From positions 310,001-374,000 of the forward strand of contig NZ_JAHWDP010000003.1 of NCBI RefSeq assembly GCF_019312585.1: DNA of 64,000 bases, given 5' to 3'. The stretch comes from Halomarinibacterium sedimenti (GTDB taxonomy: Bacteria > Bacteroidota > Bacteroidia > Flavobacteriales > Flavobacteriaceae). Positions 36,394 through 44,980 of this stretch are shown here, one piece after another. Each line of letters opens with the position of its first letter. The first letter of the stretch is position 1. Under the pieces are notes generated by a model. That model was given only the letters and a program-made list of their open reading frames with translations, made no database searches and was not told where the DNA came from. The translations under genes and the position numbers were made by a program.

Positions 36394-37215
36394 CTATCGC
36401 CCTTTACCATTCAACCTATAATGTTTCATCAGCATTTTTTCATAACGCTTGTCTGAAAGCACTTTCTTTAAAAAGATGGAAAGCTTTTGAAGCCCCGAGC
36501 CTACTCTATAATGTACTTTAGGGTTCTTTACTTCAATTATTTTTTGAATGGCTTTTGCCATTTCTAATGGATCTTCCCCTTTATCCACATGTTCATCCAT
36601 CATCACTAAGGTATCGGAATACTCCTTTTTATAGGGAGAGTTTTCTAAAATGGGAGCATGATAACGACCCGAAGCAATATTGGTAGCAAAATCACCAGGG
36701 GCTACATTGGTCATTTTTATTCCGAAAGGTTTCAATTCCATTCTATAGGCTTCTGCAGTAATTTCGAGAGCAGATTTTGTCGCTGAATAAATTCCGCGGT
36801 ACGGAAGTCCCATATAACCCGCAATGGAAGTAATATTGATAATGAGTCCGCTTTTTTGCTTTCGCATTTGAGGTACCACAGCTTTTATAACTTCAAGAGG
36901 ACCAAAAAAATTGGTATCGAAAGCTTTTTTAATTTCATCACTCGGTGTTTCTTCAATAGGTCCTGTAATACCTACCCCGGCATTGTTAATCAAGACATCA
37001 ATCTTTCCTTCTTTCTCTATGATTTCAGCAATGGCTTGAGTAATAGTTTCGGGTTTTGTTACATCCAATGCCAACAATGGCATTTTAACGGTATCTGAAT
37101 ATTTTGAGGGTGTTCTACTAGTACCATACACTTTGTAGCTAAAATGATTGAGGTATTCGCCAATGGCTTTTCCAATTCCGGACGAACCTCCTGTAATGAG
37201 TACAACTTTTGACAT
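36394..37215 (-). CDS. Short-chain dehydrogenase/reductase
   Basis: A 273-residue SDR oxidoreductase. The NAD(P) motif TGGSSGIG is near residue 8-15, NNAGVG near 80, the catalytic Ser near 135 and YSATKSA (Tyr-x-x-x-Lys) near 150. The start is set at MSKVVLITGG; a longer frame to 37263 would begin within the T-run that ends the SRP RNA and is unlikely. Substrate unknown. Confidence 0.87.
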   Translation of the reverse strand: MSKVVLITGGSSGIGKAIGEYLNHFSYKVYGTSRTPSKYSDTVKMPLLALDVTKPETITQAIAEIIEKEGKIDVLINNAGVGITGPIEETPSDEIKKAFDTNFFGPLEVIKAVVPQMRKQKSGLIINITSIAGYMGLPYRGIYSATKSALEITAEAYRMELKPFGIKMTNVAPGDFATNIASGRYHAPILENSPYKKEYSDTLVMMDEHVDKGEDPLEMAKAIQKIIEVKNPKVHYRVGSGLQKLSIFLKKVLSDKRYEKMLMKHYRLNGKGR

Positions 37216-37262
37216 AACAAAAAAATAGATAGCAAAGATGAGGAGAAGGACGAAGTATTCCA

Positions 37263-37366
37263 AATAAAAAATGGCAAGCTACCTACATCACACCGCTACG
37301 ACCATCTACCCTTGCTGCGTTCCCGCCCTGGGGGATTCAACAGGAGCTGGTTGTGTAGGACTTGCC
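37263..37366 (-). ncRNA. ffs: Signal recognition particle RNA, small bacterial type
   Basis: On the minus strand the RNA starts near 37366 with GGCAAGTCCTACA and its 3' end (TGTAGG-TAGC-TTGCC, to 37273) pairs back with it, forming the terminal helix. In between is the conserved SRP domain IV: CCCAGGGCGGGAACGCAG followed by CAAGGGTA, with the GGAA tetraloop and asymmetric internal loop that bind Ffh. A T-run (37264-37270) ends the gene. The promoter is excellent. An apparent protein reading frame across this region on the plus strand is spurious. Confidence 0.93.
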
Positions 37367-37370
37367 GGTG

Positions 37371-37402
37371 CAAATATACGGTGCTTTTTAGGCTTCCGCA
37401 AA
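37371..37402 (-). promoter_or_regulatory. Promoter of the SRP RNA gene
   Basis: On the minus strand a TTTG (37399-37402), a 20-bp spacer and TATATTTG (37371-37378) make a full match to the Bacteroidetes -33/-7 consensus. The RNA start lies 5 bases downstream. Confidence 0.8.
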
Positions 37403-37453
37403 CATTTTAAGCATCAATTATTATTAGTTATATTGCGAAAAAATTTGGAGCCA

Positions 37454-38497
37454 ATGAAGCCTACACTTAAGTTTCTGACTTTTACCTTTTTGGTTGTTTT
37501 ATTCATGGCATGTGATAATTCAACCGAAAATGCTAATGACCTTTTTTCTATCGAAATTAAAGATGAAAAAACAACATTTACCCAAAAAGATGTGCTTTCG
37601 TTAAGTATTTCAAGTAAAAAAGGAAAAACGGTTGAAAAAGTGGAATATTCACTTGACAATGCTGAAAAATCTTCTGAAAACACCTTATCGTTATCCAATG
37701 CTAAAATGGGCCTAAGAACTTTAAAGGCATATATTACAGCGGATGGCAAGAACTATGAAATAAGTAAGACGATAAAATTGGTTGCTTCAGAAACACCCAA
37801 GCTTTATACTTATAAAATTCTTGAATCCTACCCACACGATATGAAGGCCTATACGCAGGGACTTGAATTTGAAAATGATACCCTGTATGAAAGCACAGGG
37901 CAACGAGGACGATCGTCTTTGCGAAAAACAGATTATAAAACGGGAAATGTCCTTCAGAAAATAGAGTTAGAAAATCAATATTTTGGGGAGGGAATCACGA
38001 TTCTGAATAATAAAATTTATCAACTTACGTGGCAAGAAAACACAGGTTTTATCTATAATCTCAATACCCTAGAAAAAACGGGTACTTTTGTTTATGATAG
38101 AAGTAAAGAAGGCTGGGGTTTATGTAATAACGGAACCACAATCTTTAAAAGTGATGGCACCGAAAAAATATGGACTTTAAACTCCAATACCCTAGCAGAA
38201 GAAGATTACATAGAAATCTACACTCATAAAAGTGTTATTGACAACGTAAACGAATTGGAATGGGTAGAAGGTAAAATCTATGCCAATGTGTATCAAAAAG
38301 ATGCCATCGCTATTGTAAATCCAAAAAGTGGTGCTGTGGAAGGCGTTATTAACTTAAAAGGGCTTCAGGGCGAAGTAACCCAACACACAACACTCGACGT
38401 ATTAAACGGAATTGCCTACAAAGGAGAACCTAATATCTTATATGTAACTGGAAAAAACTGGGACAAACTCTTTAAAATTGAAATTATAGAAAAATAA
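37454..38497 (+). CDS. Glutaminyl-peptide cyclotransferase, lipoprotein
   Basis: Start set at the Met of MKPTLKFLTF (347 residues); frames reaching further upstream run through the SRP RNA. The lipobox is FMAC (Cys20). After an Ig-like N-terminal part the protein has the five-bladed propeller of plant-type glutamine cyclotransferases: YPHDMKAYTQGLEF, YESTGQRGRSSL, QYFGEGITIL, YQLTWQENTG, NELEWVEGKIYANVY. It converts N-terminal Gln of exported proteins to pyroglutamate. This fits the many Gln at signal peptide ends in the window, a link that is inference. Confidence 0.88.
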   Translation: MKPTLKFLTFTFLVVLFMACDNSTENANDLFSIEIKDEKTTFTQKDVLSLSISSKKGKTVEKVEYSLDNAEKSSENTLSLSNAKMGLRTLKAYITADGKNYEISKTIKLVASETPKLYTYKILESYPHDMKAYTQGLEFENDTLYESTGQRGRSSLRKTDYKTGNVLQKIELENQYFGEGITILNNKIYQLTWQENTGFIYNLNTLEKTGTFVYDRSKEGWGLCNNGTTIFKSDGTEKIWTLNSNTLAEEDYIEIYTHKSVIDNVNELEWVEGKIYANVYQKDAIAIVNPKSGAVEGVINLKGLQGEVTQHTTLDVLNGIAYKGEPNILYVTGKNWDKLFKIEIIEK

Positions 38498-38525
38498 TTT
38501 CAGAAATACATTTCCCGCACTCAAA

Positions 38526-38555
38526 ACGTCCATTCCCTCAATGGATGTTTTTTTT
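38526..38555 (+). terminator. Terminator of the glutaminyl cyclase gene
   Basis: A 9-bp stem (ACGTCCATT, one wobble) with a 5-nt loop is followed by eight T. Confidence 0.75.
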
Positions 38556-38605
38556 ATGCATCATTTTTTAGTGCTTTGAGGTATCAACGTAAAAACCTCT
38601 TCATT

Positions 38606-39772
38606 ATGAAAAAAGCCATTAAAATATCCATTCCAGAGCCTTGCCACGAAGATTGGGCAAAAATGACTCCTACCGAAAAAGGGAAATTCTGTAATGTATG
38701 TACCAAAGAAGTATTCGATTTTACAGAAACCAGCGACGAAGAATTGGTCAAGCGAGTGACACAAGGAAAGAACCTCTGCGGCCGATTCAAAAAATCACAA
38801 CTAGATAGAGAAGTAAAGCTTGAGCGTAAATCTAGTAATAGTATTCTGCCCTACGCTGCTTCATTACTCATGCCACTTTCGATGATGGCTTCCGAAGTAA
38901 AAAACAATTCCGAGATAGAAAAACCATTTATTTCATTAGGGATTGGTAGCCACCCTATAAAATCTATTATTTATGTTTCAGGTTATGTAACAGACGCAGA
39001 TGGAAATCCAGTTAGAAATGCCGAAGTAGTTATGCTAGAAAAGGGTGATTGGGTGCGTACCGATGCACAAGGATTTTACTCATTAAAATGCGTAAGCGGA
39101 TCTACCCTATTTGTTAAAAAAGGAGACTTGCGTTCCCAAGATTATACCTTAGGCACCAAAAATGAAAGAGTGGATTTTTCTCTCATTCCTGAAGTAAAAA
39201 CTACCATAGTAACGGTAGGAAAAATTGCAAGTGTTGAAATAACACAAGGAGAAATTGAAGAAATTGTGATTAGTGAGATTGAAGAGGTAGAAGAAGAAAT
39301 TTTAGAGGAAAAACAAAATTCCTCTAAAGTTGTCATAAAAGGAACCGTGACCGATGAAATGAATATGCCTTTACCTGGTGCAAATGTTATTGTAAAAGGA
39401 ACTGCCAATGGTACACAAACCGATTTTGATGGGAATTATGAAATTGAGCTTGAAGCAAATCAAACAATTTCGTTTTCTTATTTAGGGTATGATACTAAGG
39501 AAATTACAGTTTCAAATATTTCTAATACAATCGATGTGAAAATGGATGCTTACTATTTAGGTGGTCTTGTTGGTTACGTAATAGTAAGTGAGGTTTCAGA
39601 ACAAGTAGTAGTTGATCCCTACCAATCCAATAGCTACTACGACGAAGAACAAAGGGAGAATCGAGAAAAGCGTCGTGCTTATGCCGAAAAAGAAAACGCT
39701 TTTAAAAAAGTAAAAGCCGATAGAAAAAAAGCGGCTCGACTTCTAAAAAGGTCTCAAAAGAAAGACAAGTAG
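38606..39772 (+). CDS. Cys-rich N-domain membrane protein with two CarboxypepD_reg domains
   Basis: A 388-residue protein; the start at MKKAIKISIPEPC is preferred over a Met 10 codons upstream. The N-terminal domain (1-70) holds conserved Cys13, His14, Cys29, Cys32 and Cys58 in the order PCHEDW, FCNVC, KEVFDFT and LCGRF, suggesting a small zinc-binding module. A hydrophobic stretch (about 79-96) may cross the membrane. Two beta-sandwich repeats follow (about 115-175 and 247-312; the second reads VIKGTVTDEMNMPLPGANV), separated by a Glu-rich linker. The tail is basic. No signal peptide precedes the Cys domain, so it may stay in the cytoplasm. Function unknown. Confidence 0.72.
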   Translation: MKKAIKISIPEPCHEDWAKMTPTEKGKFCNVCTKEVFDFTETSDEELVKRVTQGKNLCGRFKKSQLDREVKLERKSSNSILPYAASLLMPLSMMASEVKNNSEIEKPFISLGIGSHPIKSIIYVSGYVTDADGNPVRNAEVVMLEKGDWVRTDAQGFYSLKCVSGSTLFVKKGDLRSQDYTLGTKNERVDFSLIPEVKTTIVTVGKIASVEITQGEIEEIVISEIEEVEEEILEEKQNSSKVVIKGTVTDEMNMPLPGANVIVKGTANGTQTDFDGNYEIELEANQTISFSYLGYDTKEITVSNISNTIDVKMDAYYLGGLVGYVIVSEVSEQVVVDPYQSNSYYDEEQRENREKRRAYAEKENAFKKVKADRKKAARLLKRSQKKDK

Positions 39773-39892
39773 GAATTAGAGGCAGTGAATACAAAGTTTT
39801 GAGGGAAATTTTCACTGCCTCCCTTACTTAATTCTTCACCTTCACAATAAGATGCTTCATAAAAAGTTATATTTTTACAAAAAATTACCTGA

Positions 39893-41440
39893 ATGAAGTA
39901 TTTATATGGATTGGCATTGATTGCCTCCGTTTTATTGTGGAGCTCTTGTAGAAACGATTTTGAAACAAGCCCCAACACAGGAAACTTAGAATTCTCTAAA
40001 GACACCGTATACCTCGACACAGTATTTTCCAATATAGGTTCGAGTACGTACAACCTTAAAGTATACAACAAAAGCGATAAGGATATCAATATTCCCACCG
40101 TTCGTTTAGCACAAGGGGAAACTTCCAATTACCGATTAAATGTAGATGGGGTTCCTGGGAAAACCTTTCAAGATGTACAGGTTTTAGCCAACGATAGTAT
40201 TTTCATTTTTATTGAAACTACAGTAGATATTGCCAATCAAGGGAACAATACCCAATTTTTATATACAGATCAAATTGTGTTCGATAGTGGCAGTAACGAA
40301 CAAAAAGTAGAACTCGTCACGCTCATTCAAGATGCAGTTTTTCTTTTCCCAGCCGATTTAGGTAATGGTATCTATGAAACTTTAAATCTTGGTATGGACG
40401 ATGAAGGAAATGATATTTTAATTGAAGGCTTTTTCTTAGATGATAATGAACTCACCTTTACAAACGAAAAACCTTATGTCATTTATGGTTATGCCGCTGT
40501 TCCCCCTGGAAAAACATTAAATGTTCAACCGGGAGCGCGTGTACATTTTCATTCCACTAGCGGAATATTAGTTGCCAATACAGGCTCCATTAAATCCAAT
40601 GGTGCTCCTAGTAACGATCCAGTCCTTTTAGAAAATGAAATAATTTTTGAAGGTGATAGACTAGAGCCTGATTATGCCGATATTCCTGGTCAATGGGGAA
40701 CCATCTGGCTTACGGCAGGAAGTACGAATAATGAATTTAGTTATACCACCATAAAAAACAATGTGGTAGGATTGTTAATGGAAAGTAACGATGGTGATAG
40801 AACGCTTACCTTAAATAATGTTCAAATTTATAACAGTTCAAATGTGGGGTTATTGGTGAGAACAGGTGATGTATATGGTGAAAATATGGTAATTGCCAAT
40901 AGTGGTCAGTCTTCTCTGGCCATTCAATTAGGAGGTAAATACACTTTTAATCACTGTACCTTTGGAAATTATTGGACCAATAGCTTTAGAACCTTTCCAA
41001 CGGTTACCTTAGATAACTCGTTACCCATTAGTGATACCGAAATATTAGTAGCAGACTTAATCGAAGCTAATTTCAACAATTGTATTATCTACGGAAGTGA
41101 ACAAAAAGAAGTTGCCTTTGTTGAAGATCCCAGCGCAGCATTCAACTTTAATTTCACGAATTGCCTAATTCGTTTTGAGGACTCTCAAGGCGATTTTGAC
41201 GGAATCCCAAACTATGATTTTGAAAATCCAGCTTTATTTACAGATTGTATTTTTAACCTAGACCCTATTTTTCAAGATGTAACAGTGAATAATTTGAATA
41301 TCGAAGAAGGAACTTCGGGTGCACAAGGTATTGGCTTGGGTGGTATAATGCCTCCTTTCGACTTAAACGGAACGGCTAGAGATGGCAATTCTCCAGATGC
41401 TGGTGCCTACGAGGCGACAATTTTTCCAGTAGAAGATTAA
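39893..41440 (+). CDS. Right-handed beta-helix lipoprotein
   Basis: A 515-residue lipoprotein (lipobox SSC, Cys19). After an Ig-like N-terminal part (about 30-150) comes a parallel beta-helix region with repeated short strands: PGARVHFHSTSGILVANTGS, TTIKNNVVGLLM, NVQIYNSSNVGLLVRTG, NNCIIYGSE, NCLIRF. The last residues contain the GTARDGNSPDAGAYE motif of choice-of-anchor Q-type beta-helix proteins. It is probably anchored in the outer membrane; a glycan ligand is possible but not shown. Confidence 0.8.
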   Translation: MKYLYGLALIASVLLWSSCRNDFETSPNTGNLEFSKDTVYLDTVFSNIGSSTYNLKVYNKSDKDINIPTVRLAQGETSNYRLNVDGVPGKTFQDVQVLANDSIFIFIETTVDIANQGNNTQFLYTDQIVFDSGSNEQKVELVTLIQDAVFLFPADLGNGIYETLNLGMDDEGNDILIEGFFLDDNELTFTNEKPYVIYGYAAVPPGKTLNVQPGARVHFHSTSGILVANTGSIKSNGAPSNDPVLLENEIIFEGDRLEPDYADIPGQWGTIWLTAGSTNNEFSYTTIKNNVVGLLMESNDGDRTLTLNNVQIYNSSNVGLLVRTGDVYGENMVIANSGQSSLAIQLGGKYTFNHCTFGNYWTNSFRTFPTVTLDNSLPISDTEILVADLIEANFNNCIIYGSEQKEVAFVEDPSAAFNFNFTNCLIRFEDSQGDFDGIPNYDFENPALFTDCIFNLDPIFQDVTVNNLNIEEGTSGAQGIGLGGIMPPFDLNGTARDGNSPDAGAYEATIFPVED

Positions 41441-41457
41441 ATAAACCTAATATAAAT

Positions 41458-41486
41458 AAAAAGCCCCGCCAATGGCGGGGCTTTTT
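41458..41486. terminator. Bidirectional terminator
   Basis: A perfect 13-bp GC-rich stem (AAAAAGCCCCGCC) with loop AAT and T-runs on both strands lies between converging genes. Confidence 0.93.
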
Positions 41487-41504
41487 GTCTTAAAGAATAT
41501 CTAC

Positions 41505-41696
41505 TTAGATTACTTTTACGTTCACTGCGTTTAATCCTTTGTTACCTTCGCGTAGTTCGAATTCTACTTCATCACCTTCTCGAACTTCGTCGATTAATCC
41601 ACTAATGTGTACAAAGTGATCTTTGTTTACGCCTTCTTCTGTAATGAAACCATAACCTTTGGAATCATTAAAGAACTTTACTGTTCCTTTACTCAT
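41505..41696 (-). CDS. Cold-shock domain protein
   Basis: A 63-residue single cold-shock domain. RNA-binding motifs RNP1 (KGYGFI) and RNP2 (HFVHI) are intact. It acts as an RNA chaperone that melts secondary structure. A TAnnTTTG element lies 26 bp upstream; the leader is short, so long 5' UTR control as in E. coli cspA is not indicated. Confidence 0.95.
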   Translation of the reverse strand: MSKGTVKFFNDSKGYGFITEEGVNKDHFVHISGLIDEVREGDEVEFELREGNKGLNAVNVKVI

Positions 41697-41722
41697 TTTA
41701 AAATATTAAATTAATTAAGTTG

Positions 41723-41730
41723 CAAAGGTA
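41723..41730 (-). promoter_or_regulatory. Putative -7 element of the cold-shock gene
   Basis: On the minus strand TACCTTTG matches TAnnTTTG, 26 bp before the ATG, between the GNAT stop and the cold-shock start. Confidence 0.5.
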
Positions 41731-41748
41731 AAGCTAATTTTCAGTAAA

Positions 41749-42258
41749 TCAGGTTTTTTCTTTAGTTATTTGAAAAAGCAACAATTCTTCATCATCATCT
41801 TCTAACTGAAAAGTCCCCACATTTTTTAATCCTAATTTCTCTAAAAGTTTGATAGAAGCCACATTATAATCAACCGTAAAACCTAAAACCTTTTCAAGCT
41901 TTAAATCGGTTAAAGCATATTCCAACAATGTTGCAGCTGCTTCATAACCGTAGCCTTTTCCTAAAAACTCTGGAAGAAAGGCAAAACCAATATCCGGATA
42001 TTCGAGATTATCCCTTTTATAAAGACCACAGGAACCTATAGGCTTTCCAGAGTCTTTATGAACCACAATAAAATTACCCAAACCATTCTTGTAGCTTGGC
42101 AAATAACGTTCTTCGATATAAGCTTCCGCTTTTTTTAGATCACTTACCCCTCTATCACCAATATATTGTAACCACCCAGGACTATTGAGTAGTTCAAACA
42201 CAAAAGGAGCATCCTCAGGATTAATTTTGCGAAGGTGAAGTCTTTCCGTTTGAAACAC
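41749..42258 (-). CDS. GNAT acetyltransferase, RimJ/RimL type
   Basis: A 169-residue acetyltransferase starting at a GTG codon, 6 bp after the glyA stop. The opening FQTERLHLRKINPEDAPFVF, the central IGFAFLPEFLGKGYGYEAA (acetyl-CoA motif) and NVASIKLLEKLGLKNVGTF are typical of the group that acetylates N-terminal or small-molecule amines. Probably co-transcribed with glyA. Substrate unknown. Confidence 0.85.
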   Translation of the reverse strand: MFQTERLHLRKINPEDAPFVFELLNSPGWLQYIGDRGVSDLKKAEAYIEERYLPSYKNGLGNFIVVHKDSGKPIGSCGLYKRDNLEYPDIGFAFLPEFLGKGYGYEAAATLLEYALTDLKLEKVLGFTVDYNVASIKLLEKLGLKNVGTFQLEDDDEELLLFQITKEKT

Positions 42259-42264
42259 AAAAAG

Positions 42265-43542
42265 TTAATTTTTAAACAACGGCCGTCCTGCCATCATTTC
42301 ATTTACTTTTTCTCCAATCGCTTCTAATTTTGCTTCATCAGCATGATTCATAATTACTTCATCAATCAATGCCACTATTTGAAGCATATCACTTTCAACC
42401 AGTCCGCGCGTTGTGACTGCAGCTGTTCCAATTCGAATTCCGCTAGTCACAAAAGGAGATTTATCATCAAAAGGGACCATATTTTTATTCACAGTAATTT
42501 CGGCTTTCCCTAATGCTTCTTCGGCTTCTTTCCCAGAAATATTTTTATTTCTAAGGTCAATTAGCATCATATGGTTATCCGTACCCCCAGAAATAATATG
42601 ATATCCCTTATCCACAAATGCTTTTGCCATGACTTCGGCATTTTTCTTTACCTGAATCATATAATGAAGAAAATCATCGGTTAAGGCCTCCCCAAAAGCA
42701 ATAGCTTTTGCTGCAATGATATGCTCTAGTGGCCCTCCTTGGTTTCCAGGGAAAATACCACTATCTAATAAAGAAGACATTTTACGAAGACTTCCATTTT
42801 TAAGGGTAATACCAAAAGGATTATCGAAATCTTTACCCATTAAGATCATTCCTCCCCTAGGTCCACGCAAGGTTTTATGGGTTGTGGTAGTAACTACGTG
42901 ACAATGGGGAATAGGGTCGCTAATAATTCCTTTGGCAATTAATCCTGCTGGGTGTGCAATGTCCGCAAAAAGGATGGCTCCTGCTTTATCGGCTATTTCT
43001 CTAAAACGTTTATAATCAATTTCACGCGAATAGGCCGAAGCCCCAGCGATAATCATTTTAGGTTTTTCTTTTATAGCAATAGCTTCCACTTTATCATAAT
43101 CTATTCGCCCAGTTGCTTCATCCACTCCATAAAATACTGGATTGTATAACCTTCCTGAAAAATTCACGGGACTCCCGTGAGTTAAATGTCCGCCGTGAGA
43201 CAAATCGAATCCTAAAAAGGTGTCACCTGGATTTAAACACGCTGCAAAAACAGCTGTATTGGCTTGCGATCCACTATGAGGTTGCACATTGGCATATTCT
43301 GCACCAAAAAGTACTTTGGCGCGGTCGATAGCAATTTGCTCCACCTCGTCAACGACTTCGCAACCGCCATAATAACGCTTTCCAGGGTATCCTTCGGCAT
43401 ATTTATTGGTTAAAACACTCCCTGCAGCTTCCATTACTTGGGGGCTTACAAAGTTTTCGGAAGCAATAAGTTCCAATCCGTGTAATTGGCGTTCTTTTTC
43501 GGCTTCAATTAATTCGAAGATTTGTTCGTCTCTAGCTATCAT
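42265..43542 (-). CDS. glyA: Serine hydroxymethyltransferase
   Basis: A 425-residue PLP enzyme that interconverts serine and glycine with transfer of a one-carbon unit to tetrahydrofolate. The PLP Lys is Lys223 in [33 protein letters not shown] and [12 protein letters not shown] are intact. The start is set at [10 protein letters not shown], nine codons inside the longest frame, agreeing with family length. It is the first gene of a two-gene unit and is divergent from fumarylacetoacetase. Confidence 0.96.
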   Translation of the reverse strand: MIARDEQIFELIEAEKERQLHGLELIASENFVSPQVMEAAGSVLTNKYAEGYPGKRYYGGCEVVDEVEQIAIDRAKVLFGAEYANVQPHSGSQANTAVFAACLNPGDTFLGFDLSHGGHLTHGSPVNFSGRLYNPVFYGVDEATGRIDYDKVEAIAIKEKPKMIIAGASAYSREIDYKRFREIADKAGAILFADIAHPAGLIAKGIISDPIPHCHVVTTTTHKTLRGPRGGMILMGKDFDNPFGITLKNGSLRKMSSLLDSGIFPGNQGGPLEHIIAAKAIAFGEALTDDFLHYMIQVKKNAEVMAKAFVDKGYHIISGGTDNHMMLIDLRNKNISGKEAEEALGKAEITVNKNMVPFDDKSPFVTSGIRIGTAAVTTRGLVESDMLQIVALIDEVIMNHADEAKLEAIGEKVNEMMAGRPLFKN

Positions 43543-43566
43543 TGTTGAAGAAAAGTTAATAAAAAT

Positions 43567-43574
43567 CAAAAATA
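43567..43574 (-). promoter_or_regulatory. Putative -7 element of glyA
   Basis: On the minus strand TATTTTTG matches TAnnTTTG, 24 bp before the chosen glyA ATG. It overlaps the upstream end of the longer frame's leader, supporting the shorter start. Confidence 0.5.
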
Positions 43575-43606
43575 CTAAAAGCTTATGGTTACTAGCTAAG
43601 AAATTA

Positions 43607-43614
43607 TATATTTG
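43607..43614 (+). promoter_or_regulatory. Putative -7 element of fumarylacetoacetase gene
   Basis: TATATTTG matches TAnnTTTG, 34 bp before the ATG, divergent from the glyA element 32 bp away. Confidence 0.5.
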
Positions 43615-43648
43615 ATTAACATTTTACCAACAATAAAAAAACCAAATT

Positions 43649-44929
43649 ATGCCTCTCACTGCCAACGACCCATCTAGAAAAACCTGGCTGGATGTTCCAG
43701 AAAATAGTGATTTTCCCATTCAGAATATACCCTTCGGTGTTTTTTTAACTCGTGACGATATTATTACCATAGGAACACGTATAGGAAACACTGCCATTGA
43801 TTTAGGAGCGCTGCATCAATTAGGGTATTTTGAAGGAATTGAACTCACCGATGATATTTTTCTACAGGATACGTTAAACGATTTTATTGCCGACGGAAGA
43901 AAAACGTGGCGTTTGGTACGAAATAGAATTTCAAGAATATTTTTACACGATAACCCAAAGCTTCGAGATAATCCAGAACACAGACAAAAAGTGTTGTTTG
44001 ATCTAGACGAAATTGAAATGCAACTACCCGTGGATGTAGGGGATTACACCGATTTTTACGCAAGTAAAGAACATGCGACTAATGTGGGGTCGTTATTTAG
44101 AGATCCAAAAAATGCATTGTTACCCAATTGGCTACATGTCCCAATTGGTTACCACGGAAGAAGTTCTTCAATTGTTCCTTCGGGGATGCCCATTAGAAGA
44201 CCTGTTGGTCAAACAAAACCTGGAGACGATGGTGTCCCTGGATTTGGCCCTACAAAACTATTAGATTTTGAATTGGAAATGGCATTTATTACTACAGCTT
44301 CTAATGATTTAGGAAAGCCCATTCCCATTCATGAAGCCGAAGAAAACATTTTTGGACTAGTATTATTTAATGATTGGAGTGCACGCGATATTCAGGCGTG
44401 GGAATATGTCCCATTAGGACCATTTTTAGGGAAAAACTTTGCTTCTACTATTTCACCTTGGATTGTAACCTTGGATGCACTAGATGCTTTTAGAGTCAAA
44501 GGTCCAGAGCAGGATCCTAAACCGCTTCCCTATCTGCAACAAACTGGAAATAAAAATTACGATATACATTTAGAAGCAAGTATCAAGCCTTCTGGCGGTA
44601 CTGAAAATGTAATCGCCCAATCCAATTTTAAATATATGTATTGGTCCATGGTGCAACAATTAACGCATCATACGGTAAATGGTTGTAACGTACGTAGTGG
44701 AGATATGATGGGTAGCGGAACCATTTCGGGACCCACACCAGATAGCTACGGTTCCATGCTAGAACTCACTTGGAAAGGTGAAAAACCAATTAAATTAAAC
44801 GACGGAACGGAGCGAAAATTTATTAATGATGGAGATACGGTTATCCTGCGTGGTTACTGTAAAAATGATCAAGTTCGTATTGGTTTTGGAGAGTGCAAAG
44901 GAAAGGTACTCCCTGCAAGGCAAATTTAG
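43649..44929 (+). CDS. fahA: Fumarylacetoacetase
   Basis: A 426-residue metal-dependent hydrolase that splits fumarylacetoacetate to fumarate and acetoacetate, the last step of tyrosine and homogentisate breakdown. The N-terminal SH3-like domain (1-115) and the catalytic part are present. Key segments are DFYASKEHATNVG, HVPIGYHGRSSSIV, DFELEMAFI (metal-binding acidic residues), LFNDWSARDIQAWEYVPLGPFLGKNFASTISPW and SGDMMGSGTISG. Length is normal. Confidence 0.95.
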   Translation: MPLTANDPSRKTWLDVPENSDFPIQNIPFGVFLTRDDIITIGTRIGNTAIDLGALHQLGYFEGIELTDDIFLQDTLNDFIADGRKTWRLVRNRISRIFLHDNPKLRDNPEHRQKVLFDLDEIEMQLPVDVGDYTDFYASKEHATNVGSLFRDPKNALLPNWLHVPIGYHGRSSSIVPSGMPIRRPVGQTKPGDDGVPGFGPTKLLDFELEMAFITTASNDLGKPIPIHEAEENIFGLVLFNDWSARDIQAWEYVPLGPFLGKNFASTISPWIVTLDALDAFRVKGPEQDPKPLPYLQQTGNKNYDIHLEASIKPSGGTENVIAQSNFKYMYWSMVQQLTHHTVNGCNVRSGDMMGSGTISGPTPDSYGSMLELTWKGEKPIKLNDGTERKFINDGDTVILRGYCKNDQVRIGFGECKGKVLPARQI

Positions 44930-44980
44930 TTTGGCACGCCCCTTGTAATTCTACAAAGTAATAACCAAACTATTTCTGTT

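Noticed and set aside
37271-37453. N-terminal extension of the glutaminyl cyclase gene
   Set aside because: The open frame runs antisense through the SRP RNA and precedes a clear lipoprotein signal at 37454; the extension is not protein coding.
39779-39821. Rho-independent terminator
   Set aside because: There is a perfect 11-bp stem (GAGGCAGTGAA) but a 21-nt loop and no T-run on either strand, so it is only an unexplained inverted repeat.
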